Below are positions 1 through 9,976 of a stretch of DNA of 64,000 nt, one piece after another. Where the stretch lies: assembly GCA_018136815.1 (NCBI GenBank), contig CM030940.1:946418-1010417 (forward strand), given 5' to 3'. Position 1 is the first letter of the stretch; each line of letters starts with the position of its first letter. A model generated the notes under the pieces. That model was not told the origin of the DNA, did no database searches, and was given only the letters and a program-made list of their open reading frames with translations. The DNA comes from Isochrysis galbana. Lineage: Eukaryota; Haptophyta; Isochrysidales; Isochrysidaceae. The position numbers and the translations under genes are program-made.

Positions 1-616
1 CTCCCGTGTTTATTACGTGTTGCCCTTGTTTATGTTAGAAAGTGGTGTGGCGTGTCTTCGTACGCACCCAGCAACCGTCGCAGCGCTCTGCGATCGAAGC
101 CATGCCGTGACCCCTCGTACCCTTGAGCCCCTACTGAGTTGTGTGTGGTCTCTCGCTAGAAATCACCCACTAGAGATTGATTCAATCTGTTCCTATGCAC
201 CCATCACCGCCCTCTGCACCGCCAAATCCGCCCTCGCCGCCGCGCGCGGACCCCGTCACCACTGCACCCGTGCCCAAGCCTTCCCAAGTATCTTCACCCG
301 CTACCCAAGTCGATAGGCCGCCTACGGACGCGTGGGTTGCCAAGGATGGAGTCTCAGGAGCCTTACCCGGATCCTGGGAACAGTCCATCTCCACACATAC
401 ATGGGCCGTTGGTGCAAGGCAAAGCTCATGCTCGTCGGCGACTACTCCGACGAGTACGACAAGATCCCAATGACCAAATACATTGGAGACGAGGCGGAGG
501 AATTGTTGAGACATTCCTACCTAAAAAGAAAACAAGCATTTTGAGTGAAAAAAAATATCACCTGGCCCTCTTTTGACGGAACGCGACTTGAGCTTGGGCT
601 CCTCACCAGTCACCAG
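1..616. other. Left-edge region, no firm gene
   Basis: No complete gene is supported here. A short plus-strand stretch at about 405-541 (in a frame open from 332 to 544) reads like real protein: a Trp-Cys pair, then hydrophobic MLVGDYSDEYD, then KIPMTKYIGDEAEELLR. It ends at a stop at 542-544. It could be the last exon of a gene lying to the left, but I do not recognise the family and see no convincing acceptor. Confidence 0.25.
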
Positions 617-786
617 CTAGCAGCCATTGCGAGGCCGACAGCCGGCGATCGGCCGACGCGGAAACTCCGCGTTTCTTATGGGGATTCGCCCGACATTCAC
701 TGCTTCCCTCACGCGCGCGATCCTCCCATTCTCCCAAAATAGACCTCCATTGGTCCATGGTCGATGGTCCGATGGGCCGGACAAGG

Positions 787-930
787 CGGGGGAGTCACTC
801 ACCGACGCCATGGATTTTCGTGGGGTAGAGGGGGTTCGCGGGGGGGATGTGGGGGGGCAGGTAAGGGGGGTTCCCTGGGGAATTCTTGGACACCCAGGAG
901 CTAGGAGGGATGGAAAATAGTGGTTAAAAA
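787..930 (+). repeat. Interspersed repeat family R1, copy A
   Basis: This segment runs from GTCACTCACCGACGCCAT to the purine-rich end GGAAAATAGTGGTTAAAAA. It has two relatives in the window, at 47432-47575 (same strand) and 52549-52712 (opposite strand). The shared core is TCACTCACCGACGCCAT, then TTTCGTGGGG, a G-rich centre containing GGGGCAGGTA, and the TAGTGGTTAAAA end. Flanks differ between copies, so this is a dispersed element and not a segmental duplication. No coding potential is evident. Confidence 0.75.
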
Positions 931-1009
931 GCGAGAATGACCGGCCTAATAGTACCGGGCTAGTGGGAGTAGTGGTACTAACGCTCAGATGTTTTGGTAT
1001 TAGCCACAT

Positions 1010-1133
1010 ACACATACACAGGAAGAGCCATGCACCAACCGCGCACACCCCCATCGCGGGGTAGGGGCTCCGATGCCGATGAGACACGGTCCCTCAGCAC
1101 TAGGATTATACTGCCACAACGCCACAACAAGAA
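1010..1133. repeat. Interspersed repeat family R2, copy 1
   Basis: About 120 bp that recurs at 7512-7635 with few differences. Shared blocks are AGCCATGCACCAACCGCG, CACCCCCATCGCGGGGTAGG, CACGGTCCCTCAGCACTAGG and ACAACAAGAAAA. Each copy lies just upstream of a plus-strand gene (SF-assemblin here, the NIPA transporter there). It may be a transposon end or a shared upstream element. Confidence 0.75.
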
Positions 1134-1199
1134 AATCTAACGCCTACTCCCCTCGATCGACCTCGACTCCATGAATGGTGAATGGGCTTCCCCCCTTCC

Positions 1200-1403
1200 G
1201 GTATCCCCTCGAAACGGTCCGGCGCCTTCTCCCTCTCCCTCTCCTTCGTCCTCTTCCTCTCCCTCTTCCTCTCCCTCTCCCTTACCCGCCCCCCCCCCCC
1301 CCCCGTCTTTCCCCATCTCTCCGTCCCAACTTTCCTCATTGCCTCTTTCCCTCTCCCTCTCCCTCTCGCCTCTGCCGCCGTGAACAGTGTGTGGGCAGAG
1401 AGC
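1200..1403 (+). promoter_or_regulatory. Pyrimidine-rich leader of the SF-assemblin gene
   Basis: Almost uninterrupted C/T sequence with a run of about 14 C near 1291-1304 directly precedes the chosen ATG. Similar sense-strand pyrimidine tracts precede several other genes in this window, which suggests a core-promoter or 5'-UTR feature. Function is inferred. Confidence 0.4.
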
Positions 1404-3384
1404 ATGGACACGCGCAGCCTTGCCGGCACCAACATGACGGGCGGCACGCGGCGCACCGCCGCCTCGGCTGCCGCAAGCACGACGGGGAGGCTGAATGCCC
1501 TCGCTGACGACTTCAACAACTTTTACGGTGACCTCGAGGAGGAGACGAAGATCAGGAAGCAGGCGGAGGAGAAACGGGTCGCACGGCTAGAGCTTGAGCT
1601 GGGTAAGGTTGAGCGAGTCATCCGGACAGAGACGAAACGACGTATTGAGGCCTCAAAGGCACTGCAGGTGCGATTGGAGCGGCTGGTGGAAGGAGGAGGG
1701 TGGGGGAGTGAGATCTGGAGTAGGCTTAGGGAGAGGGAAGAGCCGAGAGCAGCAGACCCGTTGGAGAGGAGGTGGATGCAGCAGCGAGCAGCCGGTGACT
1801 AAACGGGACAGGTGGAGAGAGGGAGAGGAAGAGCTGGTGAGCCACAGCCAGGCAAGGAAGTGAAGGGAGGGGGGGCGCAGGCTGAGGCAGATGAGACGTC
1901 GCAATTTCTAGCTGAGGCGAGACAGCAGATTTTGCTATCAACGCAGGACGGCGCAGCGCCTGCCGCCGCCTTGCCGGCTGCCGCCTTGGAGCCAACCTTC
2001 GCCGGCCGAATATACTATCCTTTGCCGAAGCAGTGCGAGCCAAGAGGCCCGCCTCATCGCACGCAAGCGCCACGCGGCGTGGCGAATCTGCCGCGTCGCG
2101 CCCTCCCGGCTGATTGACCCCTCGGCCTGCCACGCGTGGGGCAGGTCATGTTCGAGGTGCAATTGGAAAAGCTCCAGTTGGAGTTCAAGGAGTCGTTGCG
2201 TGAGTCATATGAGCCGCTCCAGGCGCAGGTTGATGCGCTCGTGGCCAGAGTAGAGCAGGTGCGATGGCCGCTGTTTTTGCGCCGGGCTCCTGCGTTCGAA
2301 ATGCCCGGCACGTAGGATGCACATTTGTTTGCACTTGGGCGGAATCAACACCTTCTCATGGCGCCCCTCGGCGTCGCTGCCGCCTGTATCCTCGCATCCA
2401 CATCTCGTGCGCTTTCCCGCCACGCGCTCACATAGATTGAGAGCACACTCGTGGAGGAGGCTCGGGATCGGGAAATTCAAATACAGAAGGCCAACAAGGA
2501 AGTCATTGACACTTTCAATGAGCACGCCAAGCAGTTCGAAATCGAAAAGGCAAGCAACGCGGCCTGCGCAGCCTTGAATATTCATTGCTGCGGTCGTGGG
2601 CTAAAGGCTATGTGGCCAGCGCAACGGGCGGGCGAGACGTCGGTTCGGAGTGGTCACTGCACGCTTGGATCGTACAAGTCTGTCGAGTGCGCTCTTTCCC
2701 GTTTTGTCCGCAGGTCACTCGGCTACAGCGCGAGGCGCAAACACTGAAACGAGTGGGCGATGAGGTGTTCCGTGTCCAGCAGAAGGTGACGGCGGAGCGA
2801 ACTGCCCGTGAAGCCGCCATTGTACTGATGAAAGATGACTTTTACGCCGCACTCAAGGTGCGAACATGGTGTTGTGGAGTATTTGGGCCTCGAGGGCATC
2901 TGCCCTGCACAAAGCCTGATTTGGTAGCACTCATACGTGATTATGGCTCACGGTAGAGCTTGCATAAGTGCCTAATCGAGGCCTGGCACAACGCGCGACG
3001 AATCACCACAGCTAACGTGCGCACAGCGTTTGACACTCTGCTGCTTCGCACGTGGACACCATTCCAGGCTCGTGAGAAGGCAGATGAGGTGTTCAAGGCG
3101 GAGATGCTCCGGAAGATGGCGGCGGTGGAGAGGGATCTGGATGTTGAAACCAAAAACAGGCAAGACGGCGCAACGCCCGGAACTTTCGCATCCACGTGCC
3201 GCACTGACATTCCACCATGTGTGCACCTACCTTTCTAACTCGGTCCGTATGCTCCCCTCCCTGCCCCTTCCCCCCTCCCCCTTTTTTCTGCAGGATGGCA
3301 TCTGAGGAGCAGTTGGTCGCAGCGCTCAACGATTACACCAAGGCGTTGCAAGATGGTCTCAAGATTGTGCACCGAGCCCAGTAG
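1404..3384 (+). CDS. SF-assemblin / beta-giardin family protein
   Basis: Structural coiled-coil protein of the family that forms striated fibres on flagellar basal-body roots. I read six exons: 1404-1667, 2145-2258, 2436-2549, 2714-2857, 3068-3159 and 3294-3384, giving about 272 residues, the usual family length. The phases are 0,0,0,0 and 2. The joined product has a short Ser/Thr/Ala-rich head, then a continuous heptad-like coil (RRIEASKALQ at the end of exon 1, then VMFEVQLEKLQ), and it ends ALNDYTKALQDGLKIV, which matches the conserved SF-assemblin tail. The ATG at 1404 is the first in frame after the pyrimidine leader. Introns 3 and 5 begin with GC (AAG/gcaagc and CAG/gcaaga), and frame continuity is kept only with these GC donors. 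Presence of this protein implies a flagellated or basal-body-bearing organism. Family assignment is strong. Exact exon edges are by eye. Confidence 0.87.
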
Positions 3385-4130
3385 AGTGGGGACGATTGAT
3401 TGCCATTAGATGTTAGCGAATGTGCTGTGATCGCCGGGGAGCTTTCTGCGGCAGAGTGCAGGCAGTGCGTGGAGCGTAGGCATCACGGTTGAAGTGCCAG
3501 ACGTACCTTCATGTATAAGGCGGCATCCCTCCAGGGTTGTCAGCCCGTATGGATCAGTATTGATCCTGCAGCTCCTTCGTCTATGCCGACTGCCTAATAC
3601 TGAGGCAGTTGCCCCATGTGGTAAAGGAACTATGGGTAGTTAGCTGACTTCGGTCAAGTGATCTCAGCTGACATCAAGACAAGGCAACTGGAACAGAGTT
3701 ACGTGCGCAAAACCCATCTACAAGTAGTCCATGACCATGCATGCGGTTGCTGCGCACGTAGTATCCCCGTGCTCGATATTCAACATCGGCATGTGCGCCA
3801 CCGGAAGACATAAATGCCGATCGATCCGGATCGAGGGCGCCCAGTCATATGCTATGGCCGTAGCAACCGCTCCCTTATGATTCTCGCCTTGAGGCCGTCC
3901 ATATGGACGAGCGCCCCCACACCAAAAGACAAAACAAGTGGATAAAGCACCCACACTATGCGCTCTTTGCTCTTTGCCATAACCATAAGAATAAGAAAAA
4001 AATCCTAACAAACTAACCGCTACTAAAAACATCTGAAGATTCTGGGCTAAAACCTACTAATGTCTAGGTAAACACAACCTCCCCACCGACATAAGGGCGT
4101 GCACCCTGATTGAGACTTGTCTTCAAACTG
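3385..4130. other. Intergenic, 3' flank of SF-assemblin
   Basis: No convincing gene. From about 3940 the sequence becomes AT-richer (ACCATAAGAATAAGAAAA). The words AAACATCTGAAGATTC and GGGCTA near 4029-4052 resemble AAACATCTGGAGATCC and GGGCTA at 44028-44048, a weak sign of another dispersed repeat. Confidence 0.4.
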
Positions 4131-4197
4131 TCGAATCAAGCGGATGCTTGATCGTGGCAAGTCTCAGCATAGGGGCTAGGGGTAGGGGCACGGAGAA
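4131..4197. repeat. Interspersed repeat family R3, copy 1
   Basis: GTCGAATCAAGC, GCTTGATCGTGG, CAAGTCTCAGC, GGGGCTAGGG and CACGGAG occur in this order here and again at 52779-52846, where the spacing differs by a few bases. The flanks are unrelated. Confidence 0.65.
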
Positions 4198-4446
4198 GGT
4201 GCAACCCGAGGTTCCCTTTTTTTGTCACACCCCTCTCGTCTATTTAGGTATATAATTTTCATTGACCCCTAACTTGGACAACATGGCCACCTACTCCCCT
4301 CCATTTATGCTCTGGGGGCTGACCGCCCATGGCCGCGCTCGGGAAGTCGCCATCTCCATCACACAGCCGTACCACCACGCCCTTTACACTCAGCAGGTAC
4401 AGCTCGGAGACTTCTCGAACGAGCTCGGGGGGCGGGTGGGGGGGGT

Positions 4447-5451
4447 TCAACGGTCACAGAAGATAATGCATCTCAAAGTCAATGAGTAAGTAAGTATGCC
4501 AATATCACTCGCTGGACCTGCAGAGCGGGAGATAGCATGGTGAGCACACAAGCAGCAGGACAATTGGTAGCAGCATGCATGCATATATATATATGCGTGC
4601 ACATCAGCCGCGTGCGGCGTGCGGCACACCTCTATTTTCTCGCCCACGTGCGAGCCGGTGTGCGGGAGACAACCGTTGTGGTCCGAGTAGGGGAAGGGAC
4701 CTTGAAGAGAATCACGGTACGATGCCAAGTTCGCGGAGGCACGGTCGCTCATCCACGAGAGCACCTTGGTGACAGAGATGTGCATGTGCGCGGAGATGGT
4801 GTCAATGAGGCACGCCGAGATTTGGTTGGCAGTCATCGAGCCGCGCAAGAACATGACTCGAACCACGCGCAGTTGAAAGACGAAGCCCGGAAGACATGAG
4901 CGGAGCACGATCGCAAATGATTCCCCGCAATGTGTGGTGCCGTCGTGGTACACTCCGACGAACTCGTCTTGGAACTCGGTGCGCAACGCAGCCTCCTCCT
5001 TGAGCTTGAGCGGGGCGAGAAGGCCACGAAGATGATTGGACGCCGTAAGCGAGACGCCGGCGCGGCGCTCGATATACGCGCGTAGCTTATCGCTCTTCTG
5101 CAAGGGAATGCCAGCGCGGAGGAGCTCCTCTACCCACTCGGCGCGTGACACCTGGACATCAATCGGCATGCGCTGCTGACCTAGCACCATCGCGTCCTCT
5201 CCATGGCACTCCTTGATCACGCCCTTATAGTCGTGAAGGGCAGCCTGGATTGCCTCTTTGTTCTTGTCCGAGGTTGTGTCCTTCTTCATGCCCTCCAGAT
5301 GCTTGCTGACCTTGGTGCAATGGCGCGTCACGGACTGCTTGCTCGAGCCCAAGTTGCATCGGCATACGCCGCACCACAGCTGTCCTGCCACGACCTTGAG
5401 AGAGTGGTCTGGCCACTCGGTGACACGCAGATGTATGGTATCTGCCGACAC
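4447..5451 (-). pseudogene. hAT-like transposase fragment with BED-type finger
   Basis: The 334-codon frame starts with a Cys-x2-Cys pair (WCGVCRCNLG) followed by HCTKVSKHLEG, the spacing of a BED/C2H2-like DNA-binding finger. It continues into blocks typical of hAT-derived RNase-H-like domains: YHDGTTHCGE, a central helix, and VLSWMSDRASAN, then a Cys/His segment NGCLPHTGSHVGEK. After this point (about 4620) the frame enters a TATATA/TGCATG low-complexity run and loses family character. The C-terminal half and the dimerisation domain are therefore missing, or lie in exons I cannot see. A non-autonomous relic is the most likely reading. Assignment rests on motif order recalled from the family, not on an alignment. 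Confidence 0.5.
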
Positions 5452-5496
5452 GTCATTCGAGCGTGCGCCGTTCTTCTCGGATAAAGGTACCCAGCT

Positions 5497-6129
5497 TTCT
5501 AGGACCAGTCCTAGAAACTAGGACGGACTTTGCTAGGTGAGAGCATGAGCATACCATGTTATTTTGTCCCAAACCTTGGCTATTGAGTTACCACATGCAT
5601 GTCCTCATTAAATGTTCCAGGTGTACCTAGGCACCATTCCCTCAGCAACACCAAGTTTTGTGACGCGTTTACGGGTCACCTGGTCGGAATTGCTGCTTGT
5701 CCTAGAAACGGGAGAAATGGCTGATACCACCCAATGGGGAGCTCTTCTACCCATGGTCCCCAGGAGATGAAATGTTGCTTTGACTGCCCTCTTTGAGACC
5801 TTCAGTGACCACCAAGCTTGGTTCTGTCATCTAAGTGTCCAATCGTCCAATCCGCTAGCCTACTGCTCCAAAAGGTCTAAAATAAAACTCCTCTGGTGCG
5901 AGCGGACGCCCGAGTGCAGCACCGCATGCTGAATGTGGTAGCAAAAGTAAGCAAAGACAAGCTCCGCAGAGTTGGTCATGGGGAGAGCTAAGGTTGAATG
6001 GGATGTGGAGATGGTTTGCTTCAGGTGATGGGATGTCTCATAAGCTCACCATAGGCTATAATGGAGGCATGATCGGCAGAGTCCTAGAAATCCAAGGATT
6101 TTCTAGGACGTGGTCCTAGTTTCTAGGAC
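5497..6129. repeat. Inverted pair of CTAGGAC palindromes (TIR-like)
   Basis: A 17-bp motif, GTCCTAG-AAA-CTAGGAC, lies at 5509-5525, and its exact reverse complement, GTCCTAG-TTT-CTAGGAC, at 6113-6129. Each is itself a 7-bp inverted repeat with a 3-nt loop. Further half-sites (TTTCTAGGA, GTCCTAGAAA) occur at 5496, about 5698, 6081 and 6100. The 587 bp between them contain no gene. This looks like a small non-autonomous element or the termini of the adjacent hAT-like relic. Confidence 0.55.
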
Positions 6130-7589
6130 GGAATTTTTTGTCCGTTCTTCTTCGAGACGCCTCGACCTTTGGTATTGACGCTCGAGAGCTTCTTGGGGTT
6201 CTGGACGACGTACTTTGAGAGCGACGGCCTGCCGAAGTTTGGCAGCTCACAGAAATTTGATCGAATTATAGGCAGGATTGAGAATGGGGTCGAGCGCCGC
6301 GGAAGGATGGTGAATATCACGCGCGGTACGACCAGTCCTCGCCGAGTACGGCTGTCGGAGCGATGGAGATTGCACCAGATGGCTTCGGCGATCAGTGCAT
6401 GTTCGCCCGCGGGATTAAAATAGAATTCCCAGTCGTCGTCTCCCCCAGGATAAAAATAGAATTGCCAGTCGTCGTCGGATGGTGCGGGGAAAAGTCCTCG
6501 GCCGGCCAGTTCCGCGCGGGGGGTTTCCCCTGCGGACGCTTCCTTGCGGGGCGAGGCTCCCCCACGGTGCGCGCGCGGGGGGGGTTCCCCCCCTCCTCCC
6601 TCCGGAGTTCCTGTCGGCGTCTGCTGCGCGCGGGGGGGAATTCCTGTTCCCCCTCCGGAGGTCCGGTCGGCGTTCCCTGCGCGCGGGGGGGGTTCTTCTG
6701 TTCCCCCTCCGGAGGTCCGGTCGGCGTTTTCTGCGCGCGGGGGGGCGCGCGGGGGGGGTTCCTGCCCTCCTCCCACCGGAGCTCCTGTCGGCGTATTCTG
6801 CGCGCGGGGGGGAATTCCTGTTCCCCCTCCGGAGGTGCGGTCGGCGTGTTTTCCGCGCGGGGGGGGAATCTTAGACCTTTCGCCTGCGCCCTCTGCGAGT
6901 CCGTCTCCCAAGGGGGGGGTGCAGCAGAGGTGGCAGCTATGCAGTTTGACGAAACAGTGGGGAGGCGCGGGCAATCGTTCCCCAGGGGGAAGAGATTTTC
7001 CCCATTGCAGCAATGGGGGCTTCCTTGCTCGAGCTGCCCGACTTTGCAACGCTGTTGCGCCTGGTAGCCGGGGAGATTCGACGCGCCTCGTAGTGGCTGA
7101 TGTGACCATCCGACACGGGTGACAACCTCGAGCGTCCCGACGCCTCGAGGGCTCTAAGAATAGATGCTGAGGGATGGATTTTGGGGTCATTCGATGTGGA
7201 ATTGTGGTTTTTTGCCACCCTTGAACTGTCGAGTGCGGGCGGTTCTGGCTGTGGCTGTCACTGAAGTTGTTGGATGATTTGACCATGTGGTCCAGGTCCC
7301 ACCACTTGGAGGAGCGTGTGGCGCGGTCGGCGGCCGCTGAGTCGAAGAAAAGATTTTCAACGAATTTGTCGAGTTTATTCGTTGTGGTGTTGTACCCTTG
7401 AGCGGCGTCGTCGAGCGCGCTGTGGTTGTAGAAGTTGGGGTGGTCTCTCGGCGGGGGTACCACGTTAGAAATTGTAGTCTTGTAAGAGGTCTTGTTGGCT
7501 AGCATCCCTAGCCACATACACCGGACGAGCCATGCACCAACCGCGCACACCCCCATCGCGGGGTAGGGGCTCCGTTGCCGATGAGGCAC
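6123..7589 (-). other. Long GC-driven minus-strand frame, possible transposon ORF
   Basis: A 488-codon minus-strand frame stays open mainly because its centre is a GC-rich minisatellite. The first part (about 7270-7500) reads YNHSALDDAAQGYNTTTN followed by KLDKFVENLFFD and SSKWWDLDHMV, which looks more protein-like than chance. It could be the N-terminal exon of the transposase relic to the left. The 5' end lies inside repeat R2. I do not recognise a family, and most of the frame is probably non-coding. Confidence 0.25.
6560..6875. repeat. GC-rich minisatellite
   Basis: Six imperfect units of roughly 51-66 bp. Each contains GCGCGCGGGGGGG, then TTCCTGTTCCCCCTCC and GGAGGTCCGGTCGGCGT. Both strands remain open in several frames because the unit lacks stops. 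Confidence 0.8.
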
Positions 7590-7635
7590 GGTCCCTCAGC
7601 ACTAGGATTAAACTAGGACAACAAGAAAACTCTGA
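7512..7635. repeat. Interspersed repeat family R2, copy 2
   Basis: Close copy of 1010-1133, from CCACATACAC through the blocks ATCGCGGGGTAGGGGCTCCG and CCCTCAGCACTAGGATTA to ACAACAAGAAAA. It ends about 50 bp upstream of the NIPA-family start codon. Confidence 0.75.
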
Positions 7636-7682
7636 CAGAGGGGATCTTCCGCCGTCCTGAGGGCGCCGCTGCCCTCGTCCCG

Positions 7683-8717
7683 ATGCCCGGGCTGGCCGAT
7701 CAGGCCGTCGGCGCGCTGCTCGCGCTGCTTGGAGTGGGGACCAGCGTTGCTGGGCTCCTAGGCCTCAAGTGGTACTCTGCGGGCGGGCACGCCATCCTCA
7801 GCAGATCCCAGCTGTGGTACTCAGCCGCCGCCACCTGGGCCTTTGGCCAAATCCTGCAATTCTTTGGCGCTCACTTTGCGACGCAGTCAGTCGTGGCGGC
7901 CGTGACGAATATGGGTATAGTGTTCAATGCCATCGGCGCAAACCGGCTCTTCGGCGAGACCTTCAATAACTGGGACGCCATCGGCACGATCGGGATCATT
8001 CTGGGCGCAGTGTTGGTTGTGCTCTCTGCCCCAGTGCTCTTGGTCGAATCCATGACAATGGGCGAGATCAGTGCCATGTTTGGGACTTCACCAGGACCCC
8101 TGGCTGGTCTATTGGTAACTGCGACCGTTGCATGCGGTGCTGCTATCTTTGTGGTCGTCGCGACGCGTCGAGGATGGGAGGGAAGGACCTCTCTCGGGCT
8201 TGCATTTGGCACCTTGGCGGGGTTCAATGGTTCCTACTCGATCACCTTCACAAAGCTTGTGTGGCTACTTTTCGCAGAGACTATCCGGCCGGGCGGAGAG
8301 AATGGCTTTGCACAGCCTGCAGCCTGGGTACTCGGTGGGTTCATGAGTGGAGGAGAAGCCATCATGATTGTATGCCTTGTGTTTGGTCTGCATCGCTCCG
8401 AGGCCTCAGTAGTCGTGCCAACATATTATGGTACCATGACCGTCTTCTCTGCCGTCCAAGGAATTCTGGTATTCGGCCTCGCAAGGGAGCTGAAGACTGC
8501 GTCGGCTGTACACTTTGTTTCGGGAGTCATTATTTGTCTTGCAGCAGTTGTGTTGCTCGGGAGCTCACGTCGCCATGGGGAGCTCTTGAGAGCTCCTCGA
8601 GTAGATGCCTCAACGCTTCTCAGAACATCGGGAATGGCATCCTCTGCTGCTGATCAGGCGGTCAGTCGAGCTGGTATGGTTGGTGGAAACAATCAACGAG
8701 GACTTTGTCATGTTTAA
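7683..8717 (+). CDS. NIPA-like magnesium transporter
   Basis: A 344-residue, single-exon, multi-pass membrane protein of the NIPA/DMT superfamily, expected to carry Mg2+ across the plasma membrane or endomembranes. It begins MPGLADQAVGALLALLGVG and shows about nine hydrophobic segments. The family pattern of a W-x-F-G-Q-I-L-Q-F-F helix, then ATQSVVAAVTNMGIVFNAIG, RLFGETFNNWD and IGTIGIILGAVLVVLSAP is easy to follow (residues 45-125). A later conserved segment reads AGFNGSYSITFTKLVW. The C-terminus after SSRRHGELL is short and polar. Length is typical. Substrate is inferred from the family. No introns are needed. The start is the first ATG after the R2 repeat. Confidence 0.85.
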   Translation: MPGLADQAVGALLALLGVGTSVAGLLGLKWYSAGGHAILSRSQLWYSAAATWAFGQILQFFGAHFATQSVVAAVTNMGIVFNAIGANRLFGETFNNWDAIGTIGIILGAVLVVLSAPVLLVESMTMGEISAMFGTSPGPLAGLLVTATVACGAAIFVVVATRRGWEGRTSLGLAFGTLAGFNGSYSITFTKLVWLLFAETIRPGGENGFAQPAAWVLGGFMSGGEAIMIVCLVFGLHRSEASVVVPTYYGTMTVFSAVQGILVFGLARELKTASAVHFVSGVIICLAAVVLLGSSRRHGELLRAPRVDASTLLRTSGMASSAADQAVSRAGMVGGNNQRGLCHV

Positions 8718-9240
8718 TCGCGCTGGTAGGCATTTTTCTTATCAATCCTCGTCGTCACGTCTACAAGAGGGCGTCATCGTTATCGCCTTCGTCTCGCTTA
8801 CATTATGCTCTCGCATGAAGTGTGTATGCACTTTGTTGTTGGTTTTCTTTGTTTTTACCTAAAGAAAGGTGGGGCGCTAGAAGTCCTAAAGCCGTTTTGG
8901 TCCGCTTTAGCGGGCAAGCATGGCGCATGGCTGTTATGCAGGGTGTTAGAACTAAGTTTATACTTATACTTAGCTAAGCATGGGAGGGCGCCTCGCGCCC
9001 TAGCCTACCTCTCAGGCTCCAACTCCCCTCGGGGCGCTGTTGTATTCAGGCCTTTTGGCATGAATATTTCGGCACGAGTACGAGCCTTCTTCGCGATATA
9101 CCGTCTTCTATGTTCGCCGTGGTCGCGCAAGGCGTGCAGATTCGGATTCTCCCTGGGCTCAAGTCCTGGTTCGCCGATTTTCGTCTCGAAATTCGAGGAT
9201 TTGAGTTTTATTTTTACCGTTACGGTAATTGTTCACGCGT
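8718..9240. other. Spacer between the NIPA gene and LINE copy 1
   Basis: No gene seen. At about 8870-8915 the plus frame reads GALEVLKPFWSALAGKHG, which resembles the GAPETLKPFW segment near the break point of LINE copy 2 (about 46235-46262). It may be a stray piece of LINE thumb sequence. Confidence 0.35.
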
Positions 9241-9776
9241 TTAAGGTAAGAAATGCAGGTCACAGAACTGGGCCCCTCTGCATTCCCTTCCCCCCCCCTC
9301 CGCAGCCCCAAGCGCTGCAATCGGGCCACAAGCTAATGATACACGGCAGCACCAAAGGATGCAAGGGCTGGCGCCCAGAAGTAGCCCATGGCTTAACCCC
9401 CATGCACCGCCTCTGCGGATGCGATGCAGAGGCGGCAAAACGCAAAGAGCGCAGGGAGGGCTGGAAGACCACCCCCCGCCCCAAGTCGGCTCGCGAGGCA
9501 CTGGGCAAAGACCCACCCAAGCCGTGCGCACGCTTCAAGCAAGGCCTCTGCCTTCGCAACAAACGCGGAGTCCGCTGCAACCTCTCGCACGAAATTCCAG
9601 GTGCATGGATCGACAACAAATGCACGATCCGCTGCCACCTCCACCCCCACAAAAAGATCGCGGGGGTCTGTCTGAACGGCCCGTCGTGCCTCTTCCTCCA
9701 TCCAGAGTGCGAGTGCGATCGCGCCTGTTTACAGGATAAGTCGAGACAGAGTCGGCCGCCAGCCCAGGTGGCGTAG
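9241..9776 (+). pseudogene. LINE ORF1 C-terminal part, Cys/His zinc-binding region
   Basis: The frame ending at 9776 carries basic sequence followed by two Cys/His clusters: PCARFKQGLCLRNKRGVRC-NLSH, then CTIRCHLHPHKK, and CLNGPSCLFLHPECECDRAC. The spacing resembles CCCH-type fingers and suggests RNA binding by an ORF1 (gag-like) protein. The upstream end of ORF1 is not recognisable here. The N-terminal half of an ORF1 survives in copy 2. HPEC is echoed by LKIHPEC at the start of the ORF2 open frame (about 9983), so a short duplication may separate the two ORFs. It could still be translated, but I see no clear start codon. Confidence 0.6.
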
Positions 9777-9976
9777 GAGGAAGGGGGGAACGGATCACCG
9801 GGGGGGGGCGCGGGCCACCGGACCATATCTAAGCCCTTCACCCCTATCCCCCTAGTAGTGCACGGGGGGAGCCGCCTGATGGCGGGGGGGGAAGGGCCGG
9901 GGGAGTGGGGGTGTAGAAAGTATGCTACGTGTAGGTAGTGCTTCCATTCGCCGCGAGTGCGGTAAGAATATTATGA

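Noticed and set aside
6544..7122. Plus-strand Pro/Arg/Gly-rich ORF
   Set aside because: It is a translation of the GC minisatellite and remains open in several frames; there is no domain and no splice context.
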